DNA of 64,000 nt, taken from NCBI GenBank assembly GCA_963709875.1, contig CAVPYB010000012.1, forward strand, positions 620,001 to 684,000. Reading direction: 5' to 3'. This document shows positions 14,559-23,641 of this stretch, piece by piece (within the stretch, counting starts at the first letter, position 1; every line of letters begins with the position of its first letter). The notes under the pieces are model-generated. The model saw only the letters and a program-made list of their open reading frames with translations, was not told the origin of the DNA and did not search any database. The position numbers and the translations under genes were made by a program. This DNA comes from JAQBDA01 sp963709875. Lineage in GTDB: Bacteria > Chloroflexota > Anaerolineae > Anaerolineales > UBA4823.

Positions 14559-16685
14559 ATGAACAGCTCGAAAAAGCAAGGTCGGCCCGCAAGGAAAAAC
14601 AGGCTCAATCTAAATCTGTACAGCCTGCCAAGCCAGATCATCCTCAGCACAGTGCTGCTGGTGATCCTTACCTCTGCAGCTGTGGGACTGCCGGCGCTGT
14701 GGATCATCCGCGAGCAGCTCGATCACCAGGCCTGGTCGCAGATCGAGCAGGGCTATAACGCCGCCCAATCGCTGTACGATGCCAGAGAGCATCATCTGGA
14801 CAATTCTGCAGCCCTGATCGCCCAGCAGCCCAGGCTGGCGGAGCTGGCAGCTTCCAGTGATGAAGGCGAGCTGCAGGACTACCTGCTCAGCCTGCAGACG
14901 GTGGAAGAGCTGGACCTGCTGGCAATTTGTGGGCCCGACCAGCAGGTCGTCGGCTCCACGACCGGTCAGGTGCCGGAGGGTCTGTGCGACCCGCGCCCCC
15001 CGGGCTATTTTTATCTGGTATCCGGACAGACTCTGCCGCAGGTCTGGCTGCTGGCCAGCCAACCTGTAACGGACAACGACCAGGGATGGGAGCGCCTGCT
15101 CACCGGTCTGAGGCTTGACTCAACCTTCGCCGACGAAATGCGCAGCCAGACCGGCCTGGAGCACACCATCTTCACTGCTGAGCGCGTGGTTGCGACCAGC
15201 CAGGACTCGTACCCATCCTTCCAGACCATCGTTGCACCGCGTACTTCTTTCTTGAACACATCCGACCTGGTCGTATGCTGCGAGTACGATATCAGCGACC
15301 AATCCTACTACGGCGCCCGGCTGCAGCTGGATGAAGACAGGGTGCAGGCTGAAGTCGCCCTGCAGGTCTCGGATATCAGCACAACTCAGCGCACCCTGGT
15401 GACTGTCCTGACTGCCAGCGTCCTGGCGGTGGCTGTGCTGGGGTCTATCCTGGGGATCATCTCGGCGCGGCGGATCAGCAAACCGCTGGTCAGCCTGTCG
15501 GAGGCGGCTACCCGCTTCAGCCGCGGGGACCTGGACACGCCCGTACAGGTCGATTCCCGGGTGCGAGAAGTGGTACAGGTAAGCCAGACTCTCGAGCAGG
15601 CACGCCTCGACCTGGCAAAATCCCTGGCAGCGCTGCGCGAGGAGAAAGCCTGGGGGGAACACCTGCTGGAATCGATCGTCGAAGGCATTGTCACACTGAA
15701 TAAGGATTGCCAGATCACGTTCTTCAGCCACGGTGCCGAACGTATCACCGGATGGTCGCGCCAGGAAGTGCTCGAGCGCCGCTGTGATGAGGTATTCCAC
15801 CTACCGGAAGAAGAAGCGCCCTTCAGCCAGCACATCCCACCGCCCGGGCAGAAGAACCAGCTCGTCGTCCGGGTCGCCGGCGGGCGGCAGGTCATCCTGG
15901 CTATCACCGGCGCACGGCTGAACCCGTCCTCGTCGGATGACTCAGAAGTCGCACTGGTGTTTCGCGACGTCAGTGAAGAGGCCGCCATCCACCACCTGCT
16001 GGGCTACTTCATCGCCAATGTGACCCACGAGTTTCGTACACCGCTTTCGGCATTGGCTGCTTCGATAGAGCTGCTCATCGACCAGGCGCCAGATTTGAGC
16101 GCCGCGGAGGTCGATGAGCTGCTGAAGTCACTGCATCTCAGCGTACTCAGCTTACAGACCCTGGTGGACAACCTGCTGGAGAGCGCCAGCATCGAGGCCG
16201 GGCACTTCCGCATCCGCCCGCGCCCTTACAGTCTTGACCGCATCATCACGGAAGCGGTGCAGACGATGCAGCCACTGGTCGAGAAATACAACCAGCAGAT
16301 CGTCGTGGAAGCCCACGATGATCTGCCCCTGGTGCACGCCGACCCGCGCCGGGTCGTTCAGGTGTTGGTCAACCTGATCTCGAATGCCAACAAGTATGGA
16401 CCGGATAGCGCGAATATCAGCATCCAGGCGACCAATAAGGGTAAAATAGTGCAGGTCCAGGTGGCAGATCGCGGCCCTGGCATCGACAGCCAGCACAGGG
16501 ATCTGCTGTTCCAGCGTTTTGAGTATCCGGCTGCCACCAGCAGCCAGAGCAGGGTCGGCGCCGGGTTAGGTCTGTCGGTGGTTAAAGCAATCATCGAAGC
16601 GCACGGCGGCGAGGTTGGCGTCAGCGACCGCACGGGGGGCGGCTCGATATTCTGGTTCACACTGCCGATGTCAAAGGAAACATGA
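14559..16685 (+). CDS. Membrane sensor histidine kinase (HAMP-PAS-HisKA-HATPase)
   Basis: The domains in order are: a cytoplasmic basic start, a first membrane helix (about residues 25-45), an extracytoplasmic sensor of about 200 residues, a second membrane helix (about 275-300), HAMP, a PAS domain (about 360-475), the H-box VTHEFRTPLSALAA (about residue 490), and a HATPase domain with NLISNANKYG, DRGPGID and GAGLGLSVVKAI. It should autophosphorylate on the H-box histidine and pass phosphate to the regulator encoded next. The start at ATG 14559 follows AAAGGA; the ORF is open 45 bases further upstream without a binding site. It ends in an ATGA overlap with the response regulator gene. Confidence 0.93.
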   Translation: MNSSKKQGRPARKNRLNLNLYSLPSQIILSTVLLVILTSAAVGLPALWIIREQLDHQAWSQIEQGYNAAQSLYDAREHHLDNSAALIAQQPRLAELAASSDEGELQDYLLSLQTVEELDLLAICGPDQQVVGSTTGQVPEGLCDPRPPGYFYLVSGQTLPQVWLLASQPVTDNDQGWERLLTGLRLDSTFADEMRSQTGLEHTIFTAERVVATSQDSYPSFQTIVAPRTSFLNTSDLVVCCEYDISDQSYYGARLQLDEDRVQAEVALQVSDISTTQRTLVTVLTASVLAVAVLGSILGIISARRISKPLVSLSEAATRFSRGDLDTPVQVDSRVREVVQVSQTLEQARLDLAKSLAALREEKAWGEHLLESIVEGIVTLNKDCQITFFSHGAERITGWSRQEVLERRCDEVFHLPEEEAPFSQHIPPPGQKNQLVVRVAGGRQVILAITGARLNPSSSDDSEVALVFRDVSEEAAIHHLLGYFIANVTHEFRTPLSALAASIELLIDQAPDLSAAEVDELLKSLHLSVLSLQTLVDNLLESASIEAGHFRIRPRPYSLDRIITEAVQTMQPLVEKYNQQIVVEAHDDLPLVHADPRRVVQVLVNLISNANKYGPDSANISIQATNKGKIVQVQVADRGPGIDSQHRDLLFQRFEYPAATSSQSRVGAGLGLSVVKAIIEAHGGEVGVSDRTGGGSIFWFTLPMSKET

Positions 16686-17362
16686 AAGTCTTGATTGTAG
16701 ATGACGACCGGGTGCTGGCTGATGTAGTAGCCTTTGCCCTGCGCCGGGAAGGCTTCCAGGTCGTACAGGCGTACGATGGCCTGTCTGCCTTACAGCGCTG
16801 GTCGGAAGAAAACCCGGATTTAATCATTCTGGACGTCAACCTGCCAAAGATGGATGGCTTCGCAGTCTGCCAGCGCATCCGCCGCGAGTCGGATACCCCG
16901 ATCATCATGCTGACTGTACGCAGCGAAGACGAGGACGTCGTCCACGGGCTGGACCTGGGCGCCGATGACTATATGCCCAAGCCATTCAGCCCACGCCAGC
17001 TGGTCGCCAGGGCGAACGCGGTGCTGCGCCGTTCCGGGCAGGTACCCATCCAGGGTCCGCGCAAAGTGGGTTATCTGCAGCTATCGCCCAGCCGGCGGGA
17101 AGTACGCATCCAAGGTGGGGACGCAGTCTCGCTAACCCCACTGGAAGGTCGCATGCTGGATTATCTGATGGTCAATGCCGGTCAGGTGCTTACCTACGAG
17201 TCATTAATTGACCATGTCTGGGGTCCTCAAGGCGCGGACCGCGACATGCTGCGCCAGCTCATCCGCCGGCTGCGCGGCAAGATCGAGCCCGACTCCGCCA
17301 ACCCACGCTATATCCTCACTACCCCCGGTCTGGGCTACTCCCTGGAGGCTGAAGAACCGTAA
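16682..17362 (+). CDS. OmpR/PhoB-family response regulator
   Basis: The 226-residue protein has a receiver domain (acid pocket DDD at residues 7-9, phospho-Asp in IILDVNLPKMDG, Thr in IMLTVRS, Lys in MPKPFSP) and a C-terminal winged helix (ESLIDHVWG...IRRLRGKIEPD...GLGYSLE). It overlaps the kinase gene by four bases (ATGA), so the two form a cognate pair. OmpR/PhoB proteins bind 11-bp direct repeats; four such repeats of TGTCAC lie 70 bases after this gene (17433-17472), upstream of the HEAT and hydrogenase genes. Control of that operon by this protein is a reasonable inference. Confidence 0.93.
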   Translation: MKVLIVDDDRVLADVVAFALRREGFQVVQAYDGLSALQRWSEENPDLIILDVNLPKMDGFAVCQRIRRESDTPIIMLTVRSEDEDVVHGLDLGADDYMPKPFSPRQLVARANAVLRRSGQVPIQGPRKVGYLQLSPSRREVRIQGGDAVSLTPLEGRMLDYLMVNAGQVLTYESLIDHVWGPQGADRDMLRQLIRRLRGKIEPDSANPRYILTTPGLGYSLEAEEP

Positions 17363-17391
17363 TTCCTAGCATCGATCCACCGGTCACCTGT

Positions 17392-17433
17392 AAAACAGTT
17401 CCGGCGAGCACAGCTGCTTGCCGGAACTGTTTT
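17392..17433 (+). terminator. Rho-independent terminator after the two-component pair
   Basis: AAAACAGTTCCGGC (17392-17405) pairs perfectly with GCCGGAACTGTTTT (17420-17433), ending in a T run. It closes the kinase/regulator operon. Confidence 0.85.
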
Positions 17434-17488
17434 GTCACAGGACTGTCACGACGATATCACGAAGTATGTCACAGGCATCCGGTAAAGT
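17433..17488 (+). promoter_or_regulatory. PHO-box-like promoter of the HEAT/hydrogenase operon
   Basis: TGTCAC occurs at 17433, 17444 and 17467, with TATCAC at 17455, giving spacings of 11, 11 and 12 bases. A -10-like TAAAGT (17483-17488) follows ten bases after the last repeat, the geometry known for PhoB-activated promoters in E. coli. The regulator gene just upstream (16682-17362) is of the OmpR/PhoB family, so it is the likely ligand of the box. Confidence 0.6.
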
Positions 17489-17594
17489 GAAGCTGCTGCG
17501 GGTAGCTCCGTTGGCTGCCCGCGCCTGGGAGTATCTTTCCACCAGAAATCAACCTGCCGCGCGCTGAAAAAGTGCGTACCTGCTGGAGGTTGAA

Positions 17595-18539
17595 ATGGTG
17601 ATCATCAATGAAGTAGATTATCGTCACCCTCTCGAAGTGAACCTGCTCAAGCAGGCTATGGTTGGAGACAACCTGTCCGTCAATAGAATAACCCTCTACC
17701 TGAGCTCAGCCAACCCCACTCTGCGCCAGGCGATGCAGGAATCCATCCATGACGCTGCCGGAGAGAATCTCTGGCAGCACCTGCTTAACTGTTTGGCGAT
17801 CCACTGTTGGGAAGGAAGTCAGCGGATCGACCGCAACCTTGACCAGGAGGCATTACAGAGACTGGACCAGGCGATCTCTGAAGTCTTCAGCCAGGATGTA
17901 TACACCTGGGAGATCGCGGCCAAAGAGGCTGTGCTGCAGGATGGGTTGAGCAGCCCGCGTCTCGAAGTCCGCTATGCAGCAGCCTGCCTGCTCGGACTGC
18001 GCGGCGACCGCACAATGATCCTCATTCTGGAAGAGATCTTGGATACTGCAGTGAAGAGCTGGAAGGTGCGCGCTATCCAGGCTCTCGCCTGCATCGAAGG
18101 GGAACGCAGTGGGCGCGTATTGATTAAAGCGCTGGCCATGGACCGCGGCACCCTGCACAACGCCGCCAAAAGAGCCCTGTTCGATCTCGGACCGATCGTG
18201 GAGAAAAGCTGGGTGGAGGCGCTGAATCATCCAGACAGCCACATCCGCTGGCATGCCGCTAGAAACTTGAGCGACCCGACCGATCTGCGCTCGATGGAGA
18301 CCCTGGCGGAAGGGTTGATGGATGAAAACCGTGAAGTGCGTTGGGCTTCTGCCGACACATTAGCCCGCATTGGCCCGCCTGGGGTGCCCGCCACGCTGGC
18401 AGTCATCTGCCGCTCAGAGCTATCCAACCACACCCGCCAGGCAGCTTACCACGCCTTGCATGGAGTTCTACTCACGGCGCCTGCGGGAGCGCATGAAACC
18501 TCTGCTGGAAGCCCTGCAGAGTTCAGCCACCAGCAGTGA
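17595..18539 (+). CDS. HEAT-repeat protein preceding the hydrogenase operon (C-terminus probably frameshifted)
   Basis: The 314-residue product contains several HEAT/PBS-lyase-type repeats in its second half (VRYAAACLLGLRGD, WKVRAIQALACIEGE, IRWHAARNLSD, VRWASADTLARIG). Such solenoids serve as binding scaffolds or, in phycobilin lyases, as chaperones. The literal C-terminus (TAPAGAHETSAGSPAEFSHQQ) is atypical. In the next frame the sequence reads YSRRLRERMKPLLEALQS and ends EEWERG at 18588, which looks like a natural continuation, so one extra base near 18466 is suspected. GGAGG precedes ATG 17595. It lies between the PHO-like box and hydB, so it may assist or regulate the redox complex. Confidence 0.78.
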   Translation: MVIINEVDYRHPLEVNLLKQAMVGDNLSVNRITLYLSSANPTLRQAMQESIHDAAGENLWQHLLNCLAIHCWEGSQRIDRNLDQEALQRLDQAISEVFSQDVYTWEIAAKEAVLQDGLSSPRLEVRYAAACLLGLRGDRTMILILEEILDTAVKSWKVRAIQALACIEGERSGRVLIKALAMDRGTLHNAAKRALFDLGPIVEKSWVEALNHPDSHIRWHAARNLSDPTDLRSMETLAEGLMDENREVRWASADTLARIGPPGVPATLAVICRSELSNHTRQAAYHALHGVLLTAPAGAHETSAGSPAEFSHQQ

Positions 18540-18734
18540 AGCTCCCGGCATAGCCTGCCGCCTGCTGGAGGAATGGGAGCGCGGCTGATAACCGCCGCAG
18601 AGGTCCACGGAACTGATCGCACAGTCAGCGACCCGTTCCACCTGACTTAAAAGACAGCGCTCGCCAGACGAAAACCAGCTGGTTATTACGAGGTGCAGCG
18701 TGAAATCAAATAGAAAAGGAGATAGATCTTCCAC

Positions 18735-19781
18735 ATGAGCCTACACATTCTAAAAAAAGAAGATCTGACCGAGTTTCTCGCCAAACTGCTGCCGGATTAT
18801 CGCGTTGCCGGTCCGGTAAAGGAAAATGGTGGTTATGCTTTCCAGGCGATCAGCAGCCCGGCTGACCTGGAGTTGGGCTATACCACCACCATCTTGCCGC
18901 CCAAGAAATTCCTGCTCCCGACCCGGGAAGTGCTGTTCAAATTCGACAACAGCAACGGCGGTGAGATCGAGCCGTCGCCGCCTGCCATACCGACGATCAT
19001 ATTCGGCATGCATACCTGCGACGTGCACGCAGTACAACTGCTCGATCAAGTATTTTCTGCGGGTCATACCGACCCTAATTACGTCGACCGACGCAACCAG
19101 ACCCTGATCGTCAGCGTGGAGTGCCTTTCCCCATGCGATGAGCACAGCTTCTGCAAAAGCATGGGGACGCTGAGCGCTGATGAAGGCTATGACCTGCACC
19201 TGACCGATCTGGGCGACGCGTATGCCGTCGATATCGGCACACAGGCGGGACAGCAGCTTCTGGAGAAATACGCCCAGACCAGCACGGCAACAGCCGACAA
19301 TGTCCAGCGCCTTAACAACGTGCTGGGAGAGAAATGGCCCCGGTTCCCCTACCGGTTGGATTTCGATGTCAGCGACCTGCCTTCCCTGCTCAATATGACG
19401 ATGAAGAGCCCGCTGTGGAATGAGCTGGGCGAACGCTGCCTGGCATGTGCCGCCTGCACCAACGTCTGCCCGACCTGTTTCTGCTTCGATGTGAAGGACG
19501 AGGTCGAGTTGGATCTGCGCCGTGGTCAGCGGGTACGTGCCTGGGACTCCTGCCAGCTGGACGAGTTTGCCACGGTGACCGGGGGGCATAACTTCAGGAC
19601 CAGCCGGGCACTGCGCCAGCGGCACCGATTCATGCGCAAAGGGAAATATATCCTGGAGGCACACAACTACCTTGGCTGCGTGGGCTGCGGACGCTGTGCC
19701 CAGGCTTGTCTGGTAGATATCACTCCGGTGGGTGTTTTCAACGAGCTCCACCGCCAGCTGGAAGTTGAGGGTCGACTATGA
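18735..19781 (+). CDS. hydB: Group 3b NiFe (sulf)hydrogenase beta subunit, Fe-S
   Basis: This is the iron-sulfur subunit of a cytosolic bidirectional NAD(P)-linked hydrogenase (sulfhydrogenase type). The 348 residues include the family's N-terminal domain and two cysteine sets near the C-terminus: CLACAACTNVCPTCFC (about residue 233) and CVGCGRCAQAC (about residue 313), each able to hold [4Fe-4S] centres. It relays electrons between the flavin subunit and the hydrogenase small subunit. Gene order beta-gamma-delta-alpha here equals that of the Pyrococcus sulfhydrogenase operons. AAGGAG stands before ATG 18735, and the stop overlaps the start of the next gene. Confidence 0.92.
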   Translation: MSLHILKKEDLTEFLAKLLPDYRVAGPVKENGGYAFQAISSPADLELGYTTTILPPKKFLLPTREVLFKFDNSNGGEIEPSPPAIPTIIFGMHTCDVHAVQLLDQVFSAGHTDPNYVDRRNQTLIVSVECLSPCDEHSFCKSMGTLSADEGYDLHLTDLGDAYAVDIGTQAGQQLLEKYAQTSTATADNVQRLNNVLGEKWPRFPYRLDFDVSDLPSLLNMTMKSPLWNELGERCLACAACTNVCPTCFCFDVKDEVELDLRRGQRVRAWDSCQLDEFATVTGGHNFRTSRALRQRHRFMRKGKYILEAHNYLGCVGCGRCAQACLVDITPVGVFNELHRQLEVEGRL

Positions 19782-20647
19782 TCATCGCTGCATCTCACCC
19801 TACGATTGCCGAACCATCGCTTGATGAACGGCAGCTCTACCTGCCGACCTTTGTAAAAATACTGGATATCAAGCCGATCACCGAGCTTGAAAAAGTGTTC
19901 ACCTTCGAACTGCCCAACGGCAGACCGCTCGGTCACCGCCCCGGCCAGTTCGTCGAGGTTTCCGTTCTGGGAGTAGGCGAAGCGCCGATCAGCATCAGCA
20001 GCTCGCCCAGCCGCAGCAGTAAGAGTTTTGAGCTTTGCGTGCGCCGGGTTGGTGATGTAACCAGCGCGCTGCACAGCCTGAAGCCCGGCGATAGAGTCGG
20101 CATTCGCGGCCCATTTGGACGCGGTTTCCCGTTCGAGAAGTTCCGCGGCAAAGACCTGCTGTTCGCCCCAGGCGGGCTCGGTCTGGCTCCGCTGCGCTCG
20201 CTGATCAACCAGGTCATCGATGAACGCGCCATGTTCGGGCGGGTTGTCATCCTCTATGGCGCACGCAACCCAGACGAACTGCTCTTCAAGGACGAGCTGG
20301 AAATATGGGAAGAAATGCAGGACGTAGAGCTGTACCTCACGGTTGACCGCGGAGACGATAACTGGACCGGCAACACAGGTGTAATCACCACCCTGTTCCG
20401 GCATATCTCGGTATACCCGCGCAATACTGTGGCTGCCACCTGCGGCCCGCCGATCATGTACCGCTTCGTGCTGATGGAACTGTTCGGGAAAGGCATATCG
20501 GAAGGCAATATCTGGCTGTCCCTGGAGCGGCGCATGAAATGCGGCGTAGGCAAGTGCGGTCACTGCCAGATCAATAATGTCTACGCCTGCCAGTCCGGTC
20601 CCGTATTCTCTTATAAGGAAATCAAAGGACTTGAGGAAGCACTATGA
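19778..20647 (+). CDS. hydG: Group 3b hydrogenase gamma subunit, FAD/NAD(P)-binding
   Basis: The 289-residue protein is a ferredoxin-NADP-reductase-fold subunit. The FAD site is RPGQFVEVS and APISISSSPS (about residues 52-80), the NAD(P) site is LLFAPGGLGLAPLRS (about 128), and a C-terminal [2Fe-2S] motif CGVGKCGHCQINNVYAC lies near residue 253. It oxidises or reduces NAD(P)H and exchanges electrons with the beta subunit. The start codon overlaps the stop of hydB (ATGA), and its own stop overlaps hydD, as expected for a stoichiometric complex. Preference for NADH or NADPH cannot be read reliably. Confidence 0.92.
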   Translation: MIIAASHPTIAEPSLDERQLYLPTFVKILDIKPITELEKVFTFELPNGRPLGHRPGQFVEVSVLGVGEAPISISSSPSRSSKSFELCVRRVGDVTSALHSLKPGDRVGIRGPFGRGFPFEKFRGKDLLFAPGGLGLAPLRSLINQVIDERAMFGRVVILYGARNPDELLFKDELEIWEEMQDVELYLTVDRGDDNWTGNTGVITTLFRHISVYPRNTVAATCGPPIMYRFVLMELFGKGISEGNIWLSLERRMKCGVGKCGHCQINNVYACQSGPVFSYKEIKGLEEAL

Positions 20648-21423
20648 GCCAGAACAACAAACCCAAGATTGCATTCTTTGACTTCACCAGTTGCGAAGGC
20701 TGCCAGCTTACCGTTATCGATTCGCTGCAAACTCACCCCGAGCTGCTGGATGTGGTGAACATCGTCCAGTTTCGCGAGGCAATGACCGAGAAAGGCGAGG
20801 ATTACCAGGTAGCATTCATCGAGGGCTCGTGCACCCGCGAAAGCGATGAGGCGCGCTTGAAAGCGATCCGCCAGCAAGCAGCCGTGGTCGTCGCCCTGGG
20901 TACATGCGCCCACCTTGGTGGAGTCAACACGCTGAAAAGCCTGCACCCACTGCCGGAAGTGCGCCGCTATGTCTACGGGGACAAAGCCGAGTGGTATGAG
21001 ACCTACGACGCACGCCCCATCGATGCCGTCATCCCGGTTGATTTTGCCATCCCGGGCTGCCCGATAGACCGCAACGAGTTTATCAGTGTAGTGAAAGCGC
21101 TGCTGCTGGGCAAGAAACCCCCCATTCCTGACTACCCGCTCTGCGTTGAGTGCAAGCTCAAAGAGAATGTCTGCTTGTTTACTCGCGGTCTGGTCTGCCT
21201 GGGGCCGGTCACTCGCGCCGGCTGCGATGCCATCTGCCCAACCTACGGACAATCTTGCGAAGCCTGCCGTGGGTTCATCAGCAATCCGAATGACACCTCG
21301 ATGCGCAACCTGCTGGCCGAACACGATATGAGCGTGGATGAAATCACGACTATGTATACCATGTTCACCGCCTACCAGGTGCGCGAGAAATTGATGCAGG
21401 CTGAGAGCGCCTCGGGAAGGTAA
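20644..21423 (+). CDS. hydD: Group 3b NiFe hydrogenase small (delta) subunit
   Basis: The 259 residues begin with the proximal-cluster motif SCEGCQLTVIDS (Cys17, Cys20). GTCAHLGG and IPGCPIDRNEF complete that cluster. More cysteines further on (CVECKLKENVC, CLGPVTRAGCDAICPTYGQSC) fit additional [4Fe-4S] clusters of the group 3 small subunit. There is no twin-arginine leader, so the enzyme is cytosolic. It docks onto the large subunit and wires the NiFe site to the Fe-S/flavin module. It overlaps hydG by four bases and is followed by hydA after six bases. Confidence 0.93.
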   Translation: MSQNNKPKIAFFDFTSCEGCQLTVIDSLQTHPELLDVVNIVQFREAMTEKGEDYQVAFIEGSCTRESDEARLKAIRQQAAVVVALGTCAHLGGVNTLKSLHPLPEVRRYVYGDKAEWYETYDARPIDAVIPVDFAIPGCPIDRNEFISVVKALLLGKKPPIPDYPLCVECKLKENVCLFTRGLVCLGPVTRAGCDAICPTYGQSCEACRGFISNPNDTSMRNLLAEHDMSVDEITTMYTMFTAYQVREKLMQAESASGR

Positions 21424-21429
21424 ATAACT

Positions 21430-22716
21430 ATGAGCAAAAGGATAGACGTACATCACGTTACCCGTGTTGAAGGTCACGGCAATATCGTTGTAGAGATCGC
21501 CGACAGCCAGTTGAAGGAGTGCCGCTTCGACGTGGTCGAGACACCGCGTTTCTTCGAAGCCATGCTGCGCGGCCGGCCTTATCTCGAAGCATCGCACATC
21601 ACCAGCCGCATCTGCGGTATCTGCGCCACCGGTCATGCCACCACATCGCTGCGCGCCAGTGAAAACGCCCTGGGCATACAGCCAACCCGCCAGACCGAGC
21701 TGCTGCGCAAGCTCTCCTTCCATGGAGAGATCCTGGACAGCCACATCCTGCATGTATACATGCTGGTGGCGCCCGACTTTCTGGGCGTCGGCAGCGTTAT
21801 CCCGCTGGCCGGCACCCACCCGGAAGTCGTGCTGCGTGCACTGCGGATGAAGAAGCTCTCCGGAGATATCTGCGCCGTGGTGACCGGGAGACACACCCAC
21901 CCCATCGCAATGACCGTCGGCGGCTTTACCCACTTCCCCAAAAACAGCGAGCTGAAGGATCTGCGCCAGCAGCTGGAGGCAGCCCGTGCGGATGTCGATG
22001 CCACGGTCGAGTTATGCGCGACCCTGCCCTGGCCGCAGTTCGAGCGCGACACCGAATATATCTCGCTCACCCGCCCAGATGAGTACGCCTTCATCGATGG
22101 CGAGATTATCAGCAGCGATGGGGCACGCTTGCCCATTGACAGCTACCAGCAGGTCACGAACGAATATATGGTGCCCCACTCGAGCGCCAAGTTCACCCGC
22201 TTCCAGCGTGATTCATATATGGTCGGCGCTCTGGCGCGCTTTAACAACAATTTCGAACAGCTTCATCCACGCGCCAAAGCTGCAGCAGCCGCCCTCGGCA
22301 TGCAGCCCAAAGTCACTAACCCTTATCTGAACACCGCAGCTCAGGTGGTCGAGATCGTACACTGTGTGGAAGATTCGATCAAGATCATCGACCAGCTGCT
22401 CGAAAAAGGTGTCGCCCCTGAAGACCCGGTCCCGCCGTCTACAGCGGGCGGGGAAGGCGTGGGGGCGTGCGAGGTGCCGCGCGGCATCCTCTTCCACCAC
22501 TACTCGATCGGCGAAGATGGCAAGATGACCGGGGCAAACTGCATCATACCCACCAACCAGAATATTGCCAACCTCGAAGGTGATATGAAATCATTGGTAC
22601 CGCAGATCATGGACAAACCTACCGAAGCCATGCAGCTGGACCTGGAGATGTTGGTGCGGGCTTACGACCCGTGTATATCCTGCTCGGTCCACCTGACGAA
22701 GGTAGTGCGCCCTTGA
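21430..22716 (+). CDS. hydA: Group 3b NiFe hydrogenase large (alpha) subunit
   Basis: The catalytic subunit of 428 residues has both NiFe-site motifs: RICGICATGHATTS (L1, about residue 60) and DPCISCSVH near the C-terminus (L2, about residue 413). After the L2 histidine come LTKVVRP, the peptide removed by a maturation endopeptidase once nickel is in place; that protease is encoded next. With the hydB, hydG and hydD neighbours this is a group 3b enzyme that couples H2 to NAD(P)H and may also reduce polysulfide. All four metal-binding cysteines are intact, so activity is expected. Confidence 0.94.
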   Translation: MSKRIDVHHVTRVEGHGNIVVEIADSQLKECRFDVVETPRFFEAMLRGRPYLEASHITSRICGICATGHATTSLRASENALGIQPTRQTELLRKLSFHGEILDSHILHVYMLVAPDFLGVGSVIPLAGTHPEVVLRALRMKKLSGDICAVVTGRHTHPIAMTVGGFTHFPKNSELKDLRQQLEAARADVDATVELCATLPWPQFERDTEYISLTRPDEYAFIDGEIISSDGARLPIDSYQQVTNEYMVPHSSAKFTRFQRDSYMVGALARFNNNFEQLHPRAKAAAAALGMQPKVTNPYLNTAAQVVEIVHCVEDSIKIIDQLLEKGVAPEDPVPPSTAGGEGVGACEVPRGILFHHYSIGEDGKMTGANCIIPTNQNIANLEGDMKSLVPQIMDKPTEAMQLDLEMLVRAYDPCISCSVHLTKVVRP

Positions 22717-23201
22717 CGACAAACAGCAGCCCCGTGGGCAGGGACCATACCCTGGTGATCGGCATAGGCAACCTATTGTGCCGTGATGATGGTCTGGGCG
22801 TGCGCGTGGCTGAGATGCTGGCAAACGAAGACCTGCCTACCGGGGTACAGGTGCGCGAGCTGGGCACGCCCGGTTGGGGGTTGGTCAACCACTTCCAGGG
22901 CTGGCGGCGCGTCTTCCTGATCGACGCGGTCGAGATGGGTGAAGAACCAGGCGCGTGTCATCGCCTGGAAGCCAGCCAGGCACAGTTCATACCCGCCAAC
23001 CAGTCGATCTCGCTGCACGAGCCCGGTCTGGCGGACAGCCTGGCCCTTGCTCAGGCGCTCAACCTGATGCCGGATGAGGTCGTACTCTTCGGCGTTGAAC
23101 CCGCTACCACCGAGCCGGGCGATGAAATGAGCCCGCAAGTAAAGAATGCGATTCCTTCTATCGTAGAAACCATCAGACAAGAATTATGGAAAACAACATG
23201 A
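22713..23201 (+). CDS. Hydrogenase maturation endopeptidase (HyaD/HycI family)
   Basis: The protein (about 162 residues from the proposed TTG start) shows the family signature VIGIGNLLCRDDGLGVRV, with the nickel-probing acid in the DDG turn and further conserved residues in LIDAVEMG and SLHEPGL. It cleaves the C-terminal peptide of the NiFe large subunit after metal insertion. TTG 22713 overlaps the hydA stop (TTGA), a coupling arrangement; the ATG at 22671 lies inside hydA and a GTG at 22734 is another option. The HypA-F proteins needed for site assembly are not in this window. Confidence 0.88.
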   Translation: MTTNSSPVGRDHTLVIGIGNLLCRDDGLGVRVAEMLANEDLPTGVQVRELGTPGWGLVNHFQGWRRVFLIDAVEMGEEPGACHRLEASQAQFIPANQSISLHEPGLADSLALAQALNLMPDEVVLFGVEPATTEPGDEMSPQVKNAIPSIVETIRQELWKTT

Positions 23202-23599
23202 ACTCAAAACGGATCCTGCTCGTCGATGACGACCCTGACCTGCGCCTGGCACTGCGCTTGCCACTGGAATCAGCTGGTTATTCCGTCTCAGAGGCGGAAA
23301 GCACCTCAGCCGGCAAAGAAGCCGTCAAACAGGTTGACCCAGACCTGATCATACTGGATGTGATGATGGATACGACCACGGCTGGGTTCCAATTTGCTCT
23401 GGATATGCACAACGCCGATCCTGACTCGGAATTCACCAAATATCGTGAGGTGCCGATCATCATGCTGACGGCCATCCACTCCACGACTCCCCTGCGCTTC
23501 GCGCCTGATGACGATTATCTGCCAGTCCAGACCTTCCTCGAGAAGCCTGTCGATCCGGACGTTCTGCTGGCAAAAGTGCGCGAGATGCTCGGAGGTTGA
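23198..23599 (+). CDS. Stand-alone response-regulator receiver protein
   Basis: The 133 residues consist only of a receiver domain. Acid residues are in LLVDDDPDLR, the phospho-Asp is in LIILDVMMD, Thr in IMLTAIHS and Lys in FLEKPVDPD. No DNA-binding or enzymatic output follows. The ATG at 23198 overlaps the protease stop (ATGA); an earlier ATG at 23186 is less favoured. It sits between the hydrogenase genes and a GAF histidine kinase gene, so it probably relays that kinase's signal to a partner protein, perhaps within the redox complex itself. Confidence 0.88.
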   Translation: MNSKRILLVDDDPDLRLALRLPLESAGYSVSEAESTSAGKEAVKQVDPDLIILDVMMDTTTAGFQFALDMHNADPDSEFTKYREVPIIMLTAIHSTTPLRFAPDDDYLPVQTFLEKPVDPDVLLAKVREMLGG

Positions 23600-23641
23600 T
23601 GGCGTTAGTATTTCTGGAACTGAACAAGTCCGGAAAGTGAG

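Noticed and set aside
20611..21933. Long antisense frame (440 codons) opposite the hydrogenase subunit genes.
   Set aside because: Both hydrogenase subunits are clear on the plus strand; the antisense product has no recognisable domain.
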